Positions 38,322 through 38,536 of a stretch of 38,536 nt of DNA are shown piece by piece (positions within the stretch are counted from its first letter, which is position 1; each line of letters opens with the position of its first letter). This DNA comes from a virus. Made by a program: the position numbers and the translations under genes. The stretch is taken from positions 1 to 38,536 of IMG/VR virus record IMGVR_UViG_3300033153_015607, one strand, 5' to 3'. The notes under the pieces are model-generated. The model saw nothing but the letters and a program-made list of their open reading frames with translations. It did no database searches and had not been told where the DNA came from.

Positions 38322-38536
38322 AAATGATATATTGCTTTATATTGTTTTTATATATACTTTATAACATTTATATTGTAAAGTATATACAATAATACTTATT
38401 TATTTACTTTTTTTAGTAGTACATTAAATAACTTACATATATTAATTATTATTACATTACAATATTTACATTATTTTTACTTATACTGTAATATATACTA
38501 TTTTTTATGCTATACTTTTTTACATTATTTTACACT
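38322..38536. repeat. Right-end direct repeat
   Basis: Matches 34411-34627 with a handful of changes (for example ACATTAAAT against ATATTAAAT), and its last 88 bases equal 1-88. If the molecule is circular, it continues into 89-240 and forms a direct repeat of several hundred bases with 34411-34695. Confidence 0.85.

Overview
The window reads as the nearly complete or complete genome of a very AT-rich tailed phage or prophage. Every supported protein gene (59) lies on the minus strand, so transcription runs from high to low coordinates. The host looks like a low-GC bacterium with strong Shine-Dalgarno sites (AGGAGGT or AAAGGAGAT) and textbook TTGACA-N17-TATAAT promoters. The lysis genes (amidase with a C-terminal tail typical of clostridial phages, holin, XhlA-like protein) point to Clostridia or Fusobacteria, but the sequence does not settle the host. 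TGA is used as a stop, so the genetic code is the standard bacterial one. No integrase, recombinase, transposase, ParA, tRNA or rRNA gene was found. Bases 1-88 are identical to bases 38449-38536, which is compatible with a circular molecule. The same 88 bases also occur at 34540-34627, so the ends may simply have stopped inside a repeat.

Layout in transcription order. (1) 38.5-32.9 kb: an array of ankyrin-repeat genes. Several are separate cassettes with a near-identical promoter, a GGGGGA-type ribosome site and a short hairpin terminator. Two genes carry frameshifts, and two promoter-terminator pairs enclose no gene. A block of about 3.9 kb is bracketed by direct repeats of roughly 280-450 bp. 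(2) 32.9-30.6 kb: small regulators (two paralogous ribbon-helix-helix-like proteins, one XRE repressor with an operator-like inverted repeat over a consensus promoter), two coiled-coil proteins, and a stand-alone GGDEF diguanylate cyclase. (3) 30.7-26.7 kb: replication and recombination (Gp157/Gam-like, a putative annealing protein, a DnaD-like initiator with a candidate origin inside it, a DnaC-like loader, a VRR-NUC nuclease, a late-activator-like protein). (4) 26.5-13.6 kb: packaging and head (TerS, TerL, a portal-gp7 fusion, five large adhesin-like genes, protease, major capsid, decoration, connectors). (5) 13.6-1.9 kb: a simple contractile tail of the Pam3/PBSX type (terminator, sheath, tube, frameshifted chaperone, tape measure, Dit-like protein, baseplate plug, hub, spike, gp25, baseplate J, DUF2612-like wedge) with small paralogous tip proteins. 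(6) 1.9-0.3 kb: lysis cassette and terminator.

The genes fit together as a contractile-tailed phage that relies on the host polymerase, primase and helicase. Its unusual cargo is a recombinogenic ankyrin-cassette array and a c-di-GMP synthase. Known phages with ankyrin genes (Wolbachia phage WO, sponge 'ankyphages') use them at the interface with a eukaryotic host. Whether that holds here is inference.
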